Below are positions 1 through 8,807 of a stretch of 64,000 bases of DNA, piece by piece. The position numbers and the translations under genes were made by a program. The stretch spans positions 1 to 64,000 of the forward strand of contig NZ_DRFS01000008.1 of assembly GCF_011050415.1 (NCBI RefSeq), in the 5' to 3' direction. The notes beneath the pieces are model-generated. The model did no database searches and had not been told where the DNA came from. It saw only the letters and a program-made list of their open reading frames with translations. Position 1 is the stretch's first letter, and the number at the start of each line of letters is the position of its first letter. The DNA comes from Halomonas sp. (GTDB lineage Bacteria > Pseudomonadota > Gammaproteobacteria > Pseudomonadales > Halomonadaceae).

Positions 1-778
1 AGTAGAAGCCGCCTTTGCTCTTCGACCAGCCGTCGGCGTCCACTGCCTTGGTGCCGCCCGCGTCGTAGTTGCGGCGCTCCATGGTGGAGGCGTAGTTCCA
101 GTGTACGGAGCTGACGTGGTAGCCATCGGCGCCGTTTTCGGCCTGCAGCTTCCAGTTGCCGGTGTAGGTGTAGGAGGAGGTGCCACGCAGGATCTCCAGG
201 CCTTCCGGGGCTTGGTCGACGATGTTGTCGATGATCTTGGTGGTTTCGCCCAGGTGTTGTTCGAGCGGTTGAACATCATCGCTCAGGCTGCCAAACAGGA
301 AGCCTTTGTAGTTTTCAAAGCGCGGTAGGCGCTTGAGGTTGTGGGAACCATCCTGTTTGAACTGCTCAGGGTAGGCGCCGTTCTTCTCGTTCTTGGCTTT
401 GAGCAGTTGGCCGTCGTTTTTGAACGTCCAGCCGTGGAACGGGCAGGTGAAGGTGCCTTTGTTGCCGCGCTTGCGGCGGCATAGGGTGGCACCACGGTGG
501 GCGCAGGCGTTAATCAGGCCGTGCAGTTCGCCCTGCTTGTCGCGGGTGATAATCACTGGCTGGCGGCCCATGGTGACGGTCATGTAGTCACCGGGTTCCG
601 CGACCTGGCTCTCGTGGGCCAGGAACAGCCAGTTGCCTTCGAAGATGTGCTTGAGCTCAAGCTCAAAAAAAGCGGGGTCGGTGAACATGCTGCGGTGGCA
701 GCGGAAGATGCCGTTATCGGGCTCATCTTGGACAGCGCCGCGCACGCGGGCTTCGAGCTGATCAAGCTGCGTCGTCAT
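1..778 (-). CDS. benA: Benzoate 1,2-dioxygenase large (alpha) subunit, partial
   Basis: Oxygenase alpha subunit that converts benzoate to the cis-diol precursor of catechol. The gene runs off the left edge, so only about 259 N-terminal residues are visible, from the ATG at 778 ([14 protein letters not shown]). The Rieske 2Fe-2S motif is seen as CAH near residues 92-94 and CPFH near 112-115. The start of the mononuclear iron site follows ([14 protein letters not shown], with the Asp and two His expected). It lies 89 bp downstream of catA on the same strand, so it reads as the next gene of a catB-catC-catA-ben operon. The small subunit and reductase genes would lie outside the window. Toluate dioxygenase XylX is the near alternative; the cat linkage favours benzoate. 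Confidence 0.93.
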   Translation of the reverse strand, partial: MTTQLDQLEARVRGAVQDEPDNGIFRCHRSMFTDPAFFELELKHIFEGNWLFLAHESQVAEPGDYMTVTMGRQPVIITRDKQGELHGLINACAHRGATLCRRKRGNKGTFTCPFHGWTFKNDGQLLKAKNEKNGAYPEQFKQDGSHNLKRLPRFENYKGFLFGSLSDDVQPLEQHLGETTKIIDNIVDQAPEGLEILRGTSSYTYTGNWKLQAENGADGYHVSSVHWNYASTMERRNYDAGGTKAVDADGWSKSKGGFY

Positions 779-867
779 GATCTCTCTCCTCGTATTGATG
801 ATGTCGCGCTGTTATGTCTTGCTAAGGCGGGCCAAGGGGAAGGCCCGCATTGCTCAAGGCATGAGGG

Positions 868-1839
868 TTATACCTTGGCGGTACCGGCGAGCTGGCTGGC
901 CAGATCCTGGTCGTCTTCTTTAGCCCGCGGGCGGGCGTGACGTACCTGCAGTTCGGCGGCGTCGGTTTGGGCCAGCTCCACATCGAACACCACGTGGGAG
1001 AAGGGGCCATCCAGGTCGCGCTTGGCGATCTCGGCCGGGTCGTCAATACGCTCGGCGGGCACCACCAGCTCTTCCCGTGTCGCGAAGGCGAAGTCGTCAT
1101 AGGTGTAGGGGTCGCCCGCCAGGTTGATCTGTGTGGTCAGGTGCTGATGGCCCGGTGCGGAGACAAAGTAGTGGATATGCGCCGGACGCTCGCCGTGACG
1201 GCCCAGTGACTTGAGCACCACATCGGTGGGGGCGCCTTCGGGTACGCCGTAGCCGGAGGGGATAATGCTGCGCGCGGTGTAGCGGCCGTCGCTGTCCGCG
1301 TAGATCGTGCGGCGCAGGTTGTACTCGGATTGTGAGGGGTCAAAGAACGAGTAGCCGCCCTGGGAGTTGGCGTGCCAGATCTCGACCTTGGCACCGGCAA
1401 TCGGGGTGCCATTCACATCGCGCACCTGGCCGGTCAGCCACATGGTCTCGCCCTCGGTCGCTTCGTCGTCCAGGCGGGCAAAGCCTTCCGCCTCGGGGGC
1501 ACCGGCCACGTAGAGGGGGCCTTCGATGGTGCGCGGGGTGCCGCCGGTGCGCTTGGCTTCGGCATCAATAGCGTCTTGGCGCATGTCGAGGAAGTGGTCA
1601 AAACCCAGCCCCGGGGACAACAAGCCGAACTGGGTCTGGCTACCCAGCGCATTGAGCAGGTTAACGCCCGCCCAGTACTCTTCTTCCGTGACATCGAAGT
1701 CGTCAATCAGCTTGAATAGGTCGCCGACTAAGCGATGGACAATTTGCTTGGCGCGGTCATTGCCGCCGGTTTTATCAAAGCCGGCAACGGTTTTGACAAA
1801 CGCTTGGACGTCGGGGGTGTCAAATATCTTCACGGTCAT
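868..1839 (-). CDS. catA: Catechol 1,2-dioxygenase
   Basis: Intradiol dioxygenase opening catechol to cis,cis-muconate, a cytoplasmic non-heme Fe(III) enzyme. The protein is 323 aa, slightly longer than the usual 300-310. It has the N-terminal helical linker domain, then the beta-sandwich core. Ferric ligands can be read as Tyr163 (GGYSFF), Tyr197 (PSGYGVP), His221 and His223 (RPAHIHYF). The C-terminal extension after about residue 300 is charged and poorly conserved. It sits between catC, 63 bp upstream, and benA, all on the minus strand. Start at the ATG at 1839 with an A/T-rich leader. This is a strong family match; chlorocatechol preference cannot be judged from sequence alone. Confidence 0.95.
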   Translation of the reverse strand: MTVKIFDTPDVQAFVKTVAGFDKTGGNDRAKQIVHRLVGDLFKLIDDFDVTEEEYWAGVNLLNALGSQTQFGLLSPGLGFDHFLDMRQDAIDAEAKRTGGTPRTIEGPLYVAGAPEAEGFARLDDEATEGETMWLTGQVRDVNGTPIAGAKVEIWHANSQGGYSFFDPSQSEYNLRRTIYADSDGRYTARSIIPSGYGVPEGAPTDVVLKSLGRHGERPAHIHYFVSAPGHQHLTTQINLAGDPYTYDDFAFATREELVVPAERIDDPAEIAKRDLDGPFSHVVFDVELAQTDAAELQVRHARPRAKEDDQDLASQLAGTAKV

Positions 1840-1902
1840 GGTGAAACCTCTATTTTTATAGGATATTGTTTTATAAAAAGAACTGGCGTGTTCTATAGGC
1901 GA

Positions 1903-2193
1903 TTAGCTGTCGTCGTCCCGTACCGAAGAGGGGTGGCGACAGAGTGGCTTGACGGTAATCTCCATATAGGGAAATAGCGGCAGGTTACTGACGAGTTCTT
2001 GCAGCTCGGCGTTATCTTCTACGTCAAAAATACTGACGTTTGAGTAGCTACCCGCTACCCGCCACAAGTGACGCCATTTGCCCTGGCGCTGCAGGTCTTG
2101 GGAATACGCCTTTTCAGTCGCCTTAATCTTCGCCGCTTGCTCTGTGGGCATATCGGTCGGCAACTTAACGGTCATCTCTACTTGAAACAGCAT
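1903..2193 (-). CDS. catC: Muconolactone delta-isomerase
   Basis: Converts muconolactone to beta-ketoadipate enol-lactone, the third step of the catechol branch. The 96-aa protein starts MLFQVEMTVKLP, the family N-terminus. A longer reading from 2226 is possible, but the ATG at 2193 has a clear AGGAG ribosome-binding site 6-8 nt upstream and gives the normal family length. It lies between catB and catA in one minus-strand operon, about 57 bp from catB. Confidence 0.94.
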   Translation of the reverse strand: MLFQVEMTVKLPTDMPTEQAAKIKATEKAYSQDLQRQGKWRHLWRVAGSYSNVSIFDVEDNAELQELVSNLPLFPYMEITVKPLCRHPSSVRDDDS

Positions 2194-2250
2194 ACAACTC
2201 TCCTCTTGCATGACGGGCGAACGCAAACGATGGCTTTATTTACGTGACTT

Positions 2251-3369
2251 TTACTTACGTGAATAATGCGCCAACTTATCTTCATCTAAGGTGATGCCCA
2301 GTCCAGCGCCTTGGGGCACTTCAACGCCAAACTCGGTGTAGTTGAGGGGCTCAACGACGATGTCATCTTTCAGCAGCAGCGGGCCGAACATTTCCGTGCC
2401 CCAGGCCATTTCGGGCAGCGTCGCCCAGGCGTGTAAAGAGGCAGCGGTACCAATGGTGCCCTCTAGCAGTGTGCCGCCATAGAGGCCAACCCCGGCCGCT
2501 TGCGCCACATGAGCCAGTTCCAACACGCCGTGAATACCGCCGGATTTGGCAATCTTCAGGGCGAAGGCACCACTAAAGCCACTACAGATAAGATCAAGAC
2601 CATCGCGGGCATCCTGAACGGCCTCGTCAGCCAGCATTGGCACGTTGAAGCGGTTAGCCAAGCGAACTAAACCGGCATGTTCACGGGCAGCAATGGGCTG
2701 CTCGATTAACTCAATACCGGCATCCTGCAACGCTTGAATACCCCTCACCGCAGTCGATTCATCCCACGCCTGATTAACATCAACGCGAACACTGGCACGA
2801 TCACCTAAGGCTTCTTTTATCGCCGCTACATGGCGTACATCCTGATCCACCGGGTTAGCACCAATTTTTAACTTGAAGTCGCAATGGCGACGTTGCTCTA
2901 AACGCAGCAGCGCTTCATCGATATCCTTGGCGGTATCGCCGCTTGCGAGGGTCCAAAGCACCGGTAAATGTTCTTGGCGTGTGCCGCCGAGCAGTTCGGC
3001 GACACTCAACCCCAGGCGCTTACCCTGAGCATCTAATAGCGCTGTCTCTAGCGCAGACTTGGCGATCATATTGCCGCGAGTATGACGGTTAAGCCGGGCG
3101 CGCAGCTGATGAACATTGTTAGATGGCTGACCAATCAGCAGCGGTGTCAGGTAGGTATCAATATTGCGCTTAATGCTCTCCGGGCTTTCCGGGCCGTAAG
3201 CCAATCCACCAATGGTAGTGCCCTCGCCCAGCCCTTCGATACCATCGGAGTGGCGCATACGCACAATAACCATGGTTTGGCAGGCCATGGTGGTCATGGA
3301 AAGTTTGTGAGGACGGATGGTCGGTAAATCGACTAGCAGCGTCTCAATATGTTGGATGACGGTTGACAT
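2251..3369 (-). CDS. catB: Muconate cycloisomerase
   Basis: Enolase-superfamily enzyme that lactonises cis,cis-muconate to muconolactone, Mn2+-dependent. The 372-aa protein has the usual length. The catalytic Lys region is seen as DFKLKIGANP, followed by metal-binding acidic residues in VRVDVNQAWDE, ELIEQPI and MLADEAV. The start at the ATG at 3369 (MSTVIQHIE) is preferred over an upstream TTG at 3390 because a GGAG lies about 6 nt before it. It is the first gene of the cat-ben operon. A BenM/CatM-type LysR site lies about 90 bp upstream of the start. Confidence 0.94.
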   Translation of the reverse strand: MSTVIQHIETLLVDLPTIRPHKLSMTTMACQTMVIVRMRHSDGIEGLGEGTTIGGLAYGPESPESIKRNIDTYLTPLLIGQPSNNVHQLRARLNRHTRGNMIAKSALETALLDAQGKRLGLSVAELLGGTRQEHLPVLWTLASGDTAKDIDEALLRLEQRRHCDFKLKIGANPVDQDVRHVAAIKEALGDRASVRVDVNQAWDESTAVRGIQALQDAGIELIEQPIAAREHAGLVRLANRFNVPMLADEAVQDARDGLDLICSGFSGAFALKIAKSGGIHGVLELAHVAQAAGVGLYGGTLLEGTIGTAASLHAWATLPEMAWGTEMFGPLLLKDDIVVEPLNYTEFGVEVPQGAGLGITLDEDKLAHYSRK

Positions 3370-3845
3370 GGCAGCTCCGGCGTCTGGCAATCATTTGACT
3401 GGATATCAGTTTGATTGGCGTTACACGACGGAACCAATATTGTTTAGGTGCTTGGCTATACCGAGGAGGTATCACCAGCCAGTGGTTAGAACTGCATTTT
3501 TTTAGCTTGTGGATAGCATTATGTAGTCGCTACTGCCTTTACTAAACCCTACAGCTTATTTTTATATTATTTATCAATTAGTTGAAGACAGGTGAATGAC
3601 TTAAATGGCGCGCAACTTGCAACTAGGTGGCGTAACAAATAGGACATCACCCTGCTTTCAGGCATGTACAGCACCTACTACTAACGATCATGAGAGATGA
3701 AAGCTCTAAACCATAAGCCCGCCCGCCACTGGTAGATACGAACCGCTTTCTCCAAAGCGCTCTGCGTTGAGTATCTTGTGCGACAAAAGAATAAGGCAAG
3801 GCGGTAACTCGACCTCTTTTACGGCTGAAACTTAGTAATAAAGAG
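3370..3845. other. Intergenic region between catB and the salicylate hydroxylase gene
   Basis: About 475 bp with no convincing coding sequence on either strand. It carries the catB leader, including the LysR-type site at 3458-3472, and several A/T-rich stretches around 3540-3580 that could be promoter. A catR/catM-like regulator gene, often found divergent from catB, is absent here. Confidence 0.6.
3458..3472. promoter_or_regulatory. BenM/CatM-type LysR operator upstream of catB
   Basis: The sequence is ATAC-CGAGGAG-GTAT, an exact ATAC-N7-GTAT dyad, the recognition pattern known for BenM and CatM. It lies 89-103 bp upstream of the catB ATG, a usual distance for a LysR activation site. The dyad is seen directly; regulation by a muconate-responsive LysR protein is inferred. 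Confidence 0.6.
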
Positions 3846-5144
3846 CTAATTGTCTAAGGCCAATTTATGGCGTGCCGCCAACACATCGTCGTGAGGATCG
3901 TGGTTCCAGAGCCAATCGAATCGGTTTTCGAGGTTTTCAATCAGCTTGGCTTCGTCGTCGCCGATATACTCACCGGCATATTCATAGACATCGCCAGCTT
4001 CATGGGACGTTTGCTGCACCCTGCAAGTGCGGGCGTGACGCACCTGCTCAAAAGCGGCTAAGAAATCGTTAACAGTGTGGCGATCACAATGCTCATCAGT
4101 CAGAAGACTTGCCAGGACGTAGGCATCTTCAAGCGCTTGCCCCGCCCCCGCCCCCTGGTGCGGCACCAATGCATGGGCAGCGTCGCCAACAATCAGCACA
4201 CGGTCACGATGGTAACGGGCAAGTTCGGGTAACTCATGCAGCGCCCAACGCGTTGGCTCAGGAATGCATTCAAGGATTGCTTGGCAGGCTGGGCTCCACC
4301 CCTCGAAAACCTCCAGCATTTCCTTCTGGCTGGTGGCTTGTACCCATTCTTCACCTTCGGCAAGTTTAGGGTTCGGTGTAGAGCGGTCAGTAATAAAAGC
4401 GACAACATTGATCAGTTGCGACTGCTTAACCGGAAGCGTCAGGATGTGTCGGTCTTTGCCAAGATACATTTGGGGTACTAGTGCTAGGCGTTTCTCGCTA
4501 CCTTTAGCCTCTAAAGCGGCCTCTAGCTCATCGGTCGGGATCATGCCGCGGTAGGCGTAAGTGCCACTCCAAAACGGGGTAATCTCGCCGTACTGCTCTG
4601 GAGGTAAGACATGGCGTCGCACCCCAGACTTAATTCCATCAAAGCCAATGATCACATCGCCGGTAAAATGTGTGCCATCATCAAAGTAGGCTGTGGCGCT
4701 ATCGGCATCTTGCTTAACCTCGACACAGCGCTTGCCAAAGTGAGCGATGCCCTCTGGTAGATTGGCGACAATGGCTTCCAAAAAATCGGCACGGTGTACT
4801 GAGGACTGGCCGACACCTGGCGCTAAGCTGGCGGTCAAGTAAGCATCATCGCTGCCACGCCGCCATTCAAACCAAACATCCTCAAAGGGAGCGGGTGAAG
4901 AATCGGCAATACGTTGATAGGAAGCTTCCAAGCCCAGCCGCTGAATAGCCTTTACCGCATTAGGGCCAAAGGAGACCCCGGCACCAATTTCAGAGAACTG
5001 TGGTGCGGCTTCGAAAAGCTGTACATCAAGGTGGCTGTCGCGAGATAGAGCGACGGCGAAGGCTACGCCGCCGATACCACCACCAACGATGCCAATTGAA
5101 AGACGTTTTTGTTGTGTATTTGCTACTGTGTTGTTAGCTACCAT
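3846..5144 (-). CDS. Salicylate 1-monooxygenase (salicylate hydroxylase)
   Basis: Class A flavoprotein monooxygenase expected to convert salicylate, with NADH and O2, to catechol and CO2. The 432-aa protein has the FAD dinucleotide motif GIVGGGIGG near residues 18-26, followed by FEAAPQFSEIGAGVSFGPNA typical of NahG proteins. The second FAD motif is VLIVGDAAHALVPHQGAGAGQALEDA near residue 320. Its product feeds the cat genes immediately downstream on the same strand. A LysR gene of NahR type is divergent, with about 200 bp between. Other 2-hydroxybenzoate-like substrates cannot be excluded. Confidence 0.87.
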   Translation of the reverse strand: MVANNTVANTQQKRLSIGIVGGGIGGVAFAVALSRDSHLDVQLFEAAPQFSEIGAGVSFGPNAVKAIQRLGLEASYQRIADSSPAPFEDVWFEWRRGSDDAYLTASLAPGVGQSSVHRADFLEAIVANLPEGIAHFGKRCVEVKQDADSATAYFDDGTHFTGDVIIGFDGIKSGVRRHVLPPEQYGEITPFWSGTYAYRGMIPTDELEAALEAKGSEKRLALVPQMYLGKDRHILTLPVKQSQLINVVAFITDRSTPNPKLAEGEEWVQATSQKEMLEVFEGWSPACQAILECIPEPTRWALHELPELARYHRDRVLIVGDAAHALVPHQGAGAGQALEDAYVLASLLTDEHCDRHTVNDFLAAFEQVRHARTCRVQQTSHEAGDVYEYAGEYIGDDEAKLIENLENRFDWLWNHDPHDDVLAARHKLALDN

Positions 5145-5199
5145 GATTTCACTCTGCTCAGGGGCTTATCGTTGTATGTTGAGCGTCATGCTCTCCCCC

Positions 5200-5220
5200 T
5201 AACGCTATTCGGGAGCGTTA
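5200..5220. promoter_or_regulatory. Inverted repeat in the salicylate hydroxylase/LysR divergent promoter
   Basis: TAACGCT and AGCGTTA form a perfect 7-bp dyad separated by 7 nt. It lies about 56 bp upstream of the salicylate hydroxylase start and 128 bp upstream of the LysR start. The placement fits a LysR operator, but it does not match the published NahR box that I know, so the assignment is tentative. Confidence 0.35.
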
Positions 5221-5347
5221 ACAGCAACCACACAGCCTCCTTCATTCAGACTATAAACGGCGCTAATAACAATATGAATCAATCATTTAAAAACATCTCT
5301 GACTGCCGCATACAACTATTGTTGGATACGCAGCGAGGCGCTAGTTG

Positions 5348-6253
5348 ATGGAGAAACTTGCCAATATTGACCTTAATCTGCTGGTCGTTTTTGACTTGTT
5401 GTACCAAGAGCAGAATACGCAGCGGGTTGCGCTGCGCTTGGGCATCACTCAACCGGCGGTGAGCCATGCACTGAAACGGTTACGACACTTGTTGGAGGAC
5501 GAACTTTTCGAGCGCACGTCACAAGGGCTGCAACCTACGCCCCGTGCCAGCCGACTTCACCCCGGCATTGCGGATGCGTTGGCGCGAATGAACGACACGC
5601 TGAACCTATGCGATGATTTCAACCCCGCAAAGAGTGATCGCACATTTCATATCAACATGACTGACATTGGTGAAATCGTATTTCTTCCACGCTTGCTGCA
5701 GCACCTTTCTCAACAAGCACCGGGCGTTTCAATTAATACCGTGCGCAGCCACCATAACGACCTAAAACACGAGATGGAGGAAGGAGAGATAGACTTGGCA
5801 GTTGGCCTGATCCCGCAACTGGGAGCAGGTTTTTACCAGCAACGACTGTTTGTACAGCGCTACGTTTGCCTGATGCGCGAAGATCACCAGCTTGCTGAGG
5901 GGAATTTTAGTATTGAGGATTTTCGCGCAGCGCATCACGCTGTGGTGGTTGCCCAGGGCACCGGGCACGGAATCATCGAAGAGCAGCTTGCGCATGCAGG
6001 GGTTGTGCGTCCAGTTCGATTAACACTGCCACATTTCGCAGCCGTTCCCTATATCGTCAGCAGTAGTGACTTAGTGGTGACGGTAACCAGCAAGCTGGCC
6101 GAGGCGACACGAGCGCGATTTGGACTAGCCGTTCGTGAGCTCCCTCTGGCATTCCCCGAGATTCCGATTAATCTTTTCTGGCACCGCCGCTTTCATCAAG
6201 ACCCTGGTAATCGCTGGTTGCGGGGGCTTATGTTTGAGATGTTCTCAGAGTAA
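5348..6253 (+). CDS. LysR-family regulator, NahR-like
   Basis: Transcription factor of 301 aa. The N-terminus IDLNLLVVFDLLYQEQNTQR, the helix-turn-helix LGITQPAVSHALKRLR and FERTSQGLQPTPRA resemble NahR/NodD-type LysR proteins, which respond to salicylate or flavonoid-like acids. The effector domain follows to the C-terminus. The ATG at 5348 is chosen over the overlapping TTG at 5345 because GAGG lies about 9 nt upstream. It is divergent from the salicylate hydroxylase gene, its most likely target, with salicylate the probable inducer. Confidence 0.85.
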   Translation: MEKLANIDLNLLVVFDLLYQEQNTQRVALRLGITQPAVSHALKRLRHLLEDELFERTSQGLQPTPRASRLHPGIADALARMNDTLNLCDDFNPAKSDRTFHINMTDIGEIVFLPRLLQHLSQQAPGVSINTVRSHHNDLKHEMEEGEIDLAVGLIPQLGAGFYQQRLFVQRYVCLMREDHQLAEGNFSIEDFRAAHHAVVVAQGTGHGIIEEQLAHAGVVRPVRLTLPHFAAVPYIVSSSDLVVTVTSKLAEATRARFGLAVRELPLAFPEIPINLFWHRRFHQDPGNRWLRGLMFEMFSE

Positions 6254-6286
6254 TAAATCACGCTCAGCGACTCCTCTCAGCGCGTT

Positions 6287-7105
6287 TTACGTGGCACTCT
6301 TTCGTGACCAATAGAACATGCCTGATGCCTTGTTCAATATAGTGGCTGATAACTGCTCATCACTTGGCCTGCCAGCTAAGCCATAACATACGTGCAGGGG
6401 CAGTAGATGCTCTTCCCGGGGATGGCAGAAACGTGCATAGGGTGCATGATCCCAGTTAGCCAAGCGACGACTGCGCTCTGCTTCATCAATCTCTTGACTG
6501 GAGCAGGTAGTCACTAGCCACTCTTCGAAGGCCTGATTTTTAGCTTGGCTCTCTTGCGTAATGGGGCTAAAGAATTCCCGCATGTTATGGAATGAAAAAC
6601 CTGAGCCGATCACCAGCAGGTTCTCGCGTTTCAGAGATGTTAGCGCTTGGCCAATGGCAAGGTGCGTATCAGCGCTAAGGTTGTTAACCAACGAGAGCTG
6701 TACACAGGGAATATCGGCCTCTGGATACATTATTTTAAGCGGAACAAACACGCCATGATCAAAACCACGCTGCGCATCGAGTGTCGCCGGAATGCCGGCG
6801 TTTTCAAGCGCCCTGCTCACCTGGTGTGCCAACTCAGGTTCCCCCTGGCAGGGGTACTGAATTTGGTAGGCTTCGGGTGGGAATCCCCCATAGTCGTAGA
6901 TCAGCTCTGGAGCGGCCCCTGACGTGATCGTGGGGACAGACGCTTCCCAGTGGGCGCTGATAATTAAAATAGCCGACGGTTTGCTGATGACGTTGGCGAT
7001 TCCTTTCAGCGACTCGACCATCTCTTGGTGAGCTGGGTCACCCAATAGCGGCAGAGGCCCGCCGCCGTGGGAGAGAAATAAAATATCTGGCGAGGTGTTC
7101 ATCAT
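6287..7105 (-). CDS. DODA/LigB-type extradiol dioxygenase family protein
   Basis: A 272-aa protein of the class III extradiol dioxygenase family (4,5-DOPA dioxygenase, YgiD). The metal site His residues are visible in LSHGGGPLPL near residue 12, ISAHWEAS, FDHGVFVPL and GSGFSFHN. Members cleave catecholic rings or act on related substrates with Zn or Fe; the true substrate here is unknown. Two ATG codons overlap at 7105 and 7102, with AGGAAACG just upstream. It is the last gene of a three-gene minus-strand unit with the hydroquinone reductase and DoxX genes, which suggests a role in handling toxic catechols or quinones. Confidence 0.83.
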   Translation of the reverse strand: MMNTSPDILFLSHGGGPLPLLGDPAHQEMVESLKGIANVISKPSAILIISAHWEASVPTITSGAAPELIYDYGGFPPEAYQIQYPCQGEPELAHQVSRALENAGIPATLDAQRGFDHGVFVPLKIMYPEADIPCVQLSLVNNLSADTHLAIGQALTSLKRENLLVIGSGFSFHNMREFFSPITQESQAKNQAFEEWLVTTCSSQEIDEAERSRRLANWDHAPYARFCHPREEHLLPLHVCYGLAGRPSDEQLSATILNKASGMFYWSRKSAT

Positions 7106-7177
7106 CGTTTCCTCATGGTTACTTAAGACTGAAGGTTGCAAAACGCGGCCATAGCCCTATTCATTAATTTTTTAAAC

Positions 7178-8125
7178 TTAAATGACTGCAGGCCCTACCG
7201 GCACAATACCGCTGGGGTTCAGCGCTTTGATTGAGTAATACCCGGCTTTGATGTGCTCAATATTGACCGTGTCGGCGATCCCATTAATCGCGTAGATTCG
7301 TTGCATATAAGCGTGCAAGTAAGGCATGCCTTGAAGTGTATTTCGATTGCATTTGAATAGCCCGTGATAGGCAGCATCAAACCTGATCAACGTCACGAAT
7401 AGCCGAACATCGGTTTCCGTTAGCCGTTCGCCGAACAGATAAGAACGTCCATCAGATAAACGTGTTTCGAGTTCATCCAAGGTTAGAAACACCTTGCCAT
7501 ATGCCTCTTCGTACGCTTGCTGAGACGATGCAAACCCTGCTTGGTAGACACCGTTATTGAGGTTTTTATAGATAACCTCGTTCAACGCATCAATGTCGTT
7601 GGCTAAATCTACTGGGTATAGATTCGATCCTAGTTGGCCAAAATCCTCGAACGCATTGTTGAGCATGCGAAGAATATCGGCTGACTCATTATTGACAATG
7701 GTTTGTGTTTTCTTGTCCCACAAAACGGGAACGGTTGCTCGCCCGGTGTAGGTTGGGTCGGCTCGTGAATACAGTTCATGCAAATACTGAGCGCCATTGA
7801 GGTTATCTTCATTGGCACCGGGGTAGTCGCCAAACTGCCAGCCATTATCGGATAACCGGGGGTCAACGACCGTCACACTGATCATATTCGTTAGGCCTTT
7901 CAGCTGACGCGCCATAAGCGTACGGGAAGCCCAGGGGCAGATATAAGCAACGTAAAGGTGATAGCGGTCTTTTTCTGCCTTAAAGCCACCTTTGCCTGTG
8001 ATACCAGGCGAGCCGTCCGGTGTGATCCAATGGCGAAACGACGATAGTTGGCGAATAAACCGCCCCTCTTCATCTTTGGCCTGCATAGGGTGCCAGTTTT
8101 CCTGCCATGTTCCGTTAACCAACAT
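7178..8125 (-). CDS. Glutathionyl-hydroquinone reductase (omega-class GST-like, YqjG family)
   Basis: The 315-aa protein carries a thioredoxin-fold N-terminal domain with catalytic Cys63 in the CPWA motif (YICPWASRTL), diagnostic of S-glutathionyl-hydroquinone reductases. The usual GST C-terminal helical domain follows (RLSDGRSYLFGERLTETDVRLF). These enzymes remove glutathione from glutathionyl-hydroquinones formed when quinones react with cellular thiols. It lies between the dioxygenase gene and doxX with about 60-70 bp gaps. The E. coli yqjF-yqjG pair has the same partner order, which supports a quinone-stress role. Confidence 0.9.
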   Translation of the reverse strand: MLVNGTWQENWHPMQAKDEEGRFIRQLSSFRHWITPDGSPGITGKGGFKAEKDRYHLYVAYICPWASRTLMARQLKGLTNMISVTVVDPRLSDNGWQFGDYPGANEDNLNGAQYLHELYSRADPTYTGRATVPVLWDKKTQTIVNNESADILRMLNNAFEDFGQLGSNLYPVDLANDIDALNEVIYKNLNNGVYQAGFASSQQAYEEAYGKVFLTLDELETRLSDGRSYLFGERLTETDVRLFVTLIRFDAAYHGLFKCNRNTLQGMPYLHAYMQRIYAINGIADTVNIEHIKAGYYSIKALNPSGIVPVGPAVI

Positions 8126-8188
8126 AGTAATCTCCTTCCATCAAAACAAGCCCCGTCAATAGTGGCGGGGCGACCGGTATGCTAAGAG

Positions 8189-8647
8189 TTATTTTCGACC
8201 CTGAAAGAACTGTGACTGCAGCAGACTATCGACTGACAAGCGCCCGGCTCCTTGAATCGCTAACGCAGTGGTGATGGCGAAAAGAGCAAGTGCGTATTCG
8301 TAGCCGTTGTTAGTCAGGAACAGGCCGTTACCCAAATGGACACTTAAAATGGCGACCAGCATGGTGAAGGCTGAAACAATCGCCGCTGGGCGGGTCAAAA
8401 GCCCGAGGAATAAAGCGATCCCTCCCAAAAACTCGGTGCTACCTGCCAGTAACGCCATCGTATAACCGGGTTCAAGACCGATACTGGCCATCCATTGTCC
8501 GGTGCCTTCCAAGCCGTAGCCCCCGAACCAACCAAACAATTTCTGTGCACCGTGTGCCGCTAATATCAAACCGACCGGTAGTCTTAAAGCCAGGGCCGCA
8601 TAGCCGCCAGTGGAATTAAATAATGTGTGTGCGAATTGGTTTTTCAT
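8189..8647 (-). CDS. DoxX family membrane protein
   Basis: A 152-aa integral membrane protein with four hydrophobic segments and the DoxX signature regions LRLPVGLILAAHGAQKLFGWFGG and GGIALFLGLLTRPAA. An open frame extends upstream to 8866, but that part is not family-like. The ATG at 8647 (MKNQFAHTLF) is preceded by GAGGAAC and gives the normal length. It is the first gene of the DoxX-hydroquinone reductase-dioxygenase unit. E. coli YqjF, a DoxX relative, is induced by nitroaromatic breakdown products and methylhydroquinone. The biochemical function of the family is not settled. Confidence 0.85.
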   Translation of the reverse strand: MKNQFAHTLFNSTGGYAALALRLPVGLILAAHGAQKLFGWFGGYGLEGTGQWMASIGLEPGYTMALLAGSTEFLGGIALFLGLLTRPAAIVSAFTMLVAILSVHLGNGLFLTNNGYEYALALFAITTALAIQGAGRLSVDSLLQSQFFQGRK

Positions 8648-8752
8648 GAGTTGTTCCTCGAATAGCGAATGTCGTTTATTTAACAAGCTTTGCGTTACTG
8701 ATGAACGCACTTTACTCTCGCCATGAAGAAACAATAAGGTCGAAGATGTTGC

Positions 8753-8778
8753 ATTATTAACAACAAAACGTTGATAAT
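8753..8778. promoter_or_regulatory. Candidate LysR operator between doxX and the LysR gene
   Basis: ATTATTAAC and GTTGATAAT form an inverted repeat matching at 8 of 9 positions, separated by 8 nt. It ends 29 bp before the LysR start and lies about 105 bp upstream of the doxX start. The placement fits an autoregulatory LysR site also activating the divergent operon; this is inferred from position and symmetry only. Confidence 0.4.
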
Positions 8779-8807
8779 ATTTATTTCCGTCAGCGATAGG
8801 GAAACGA

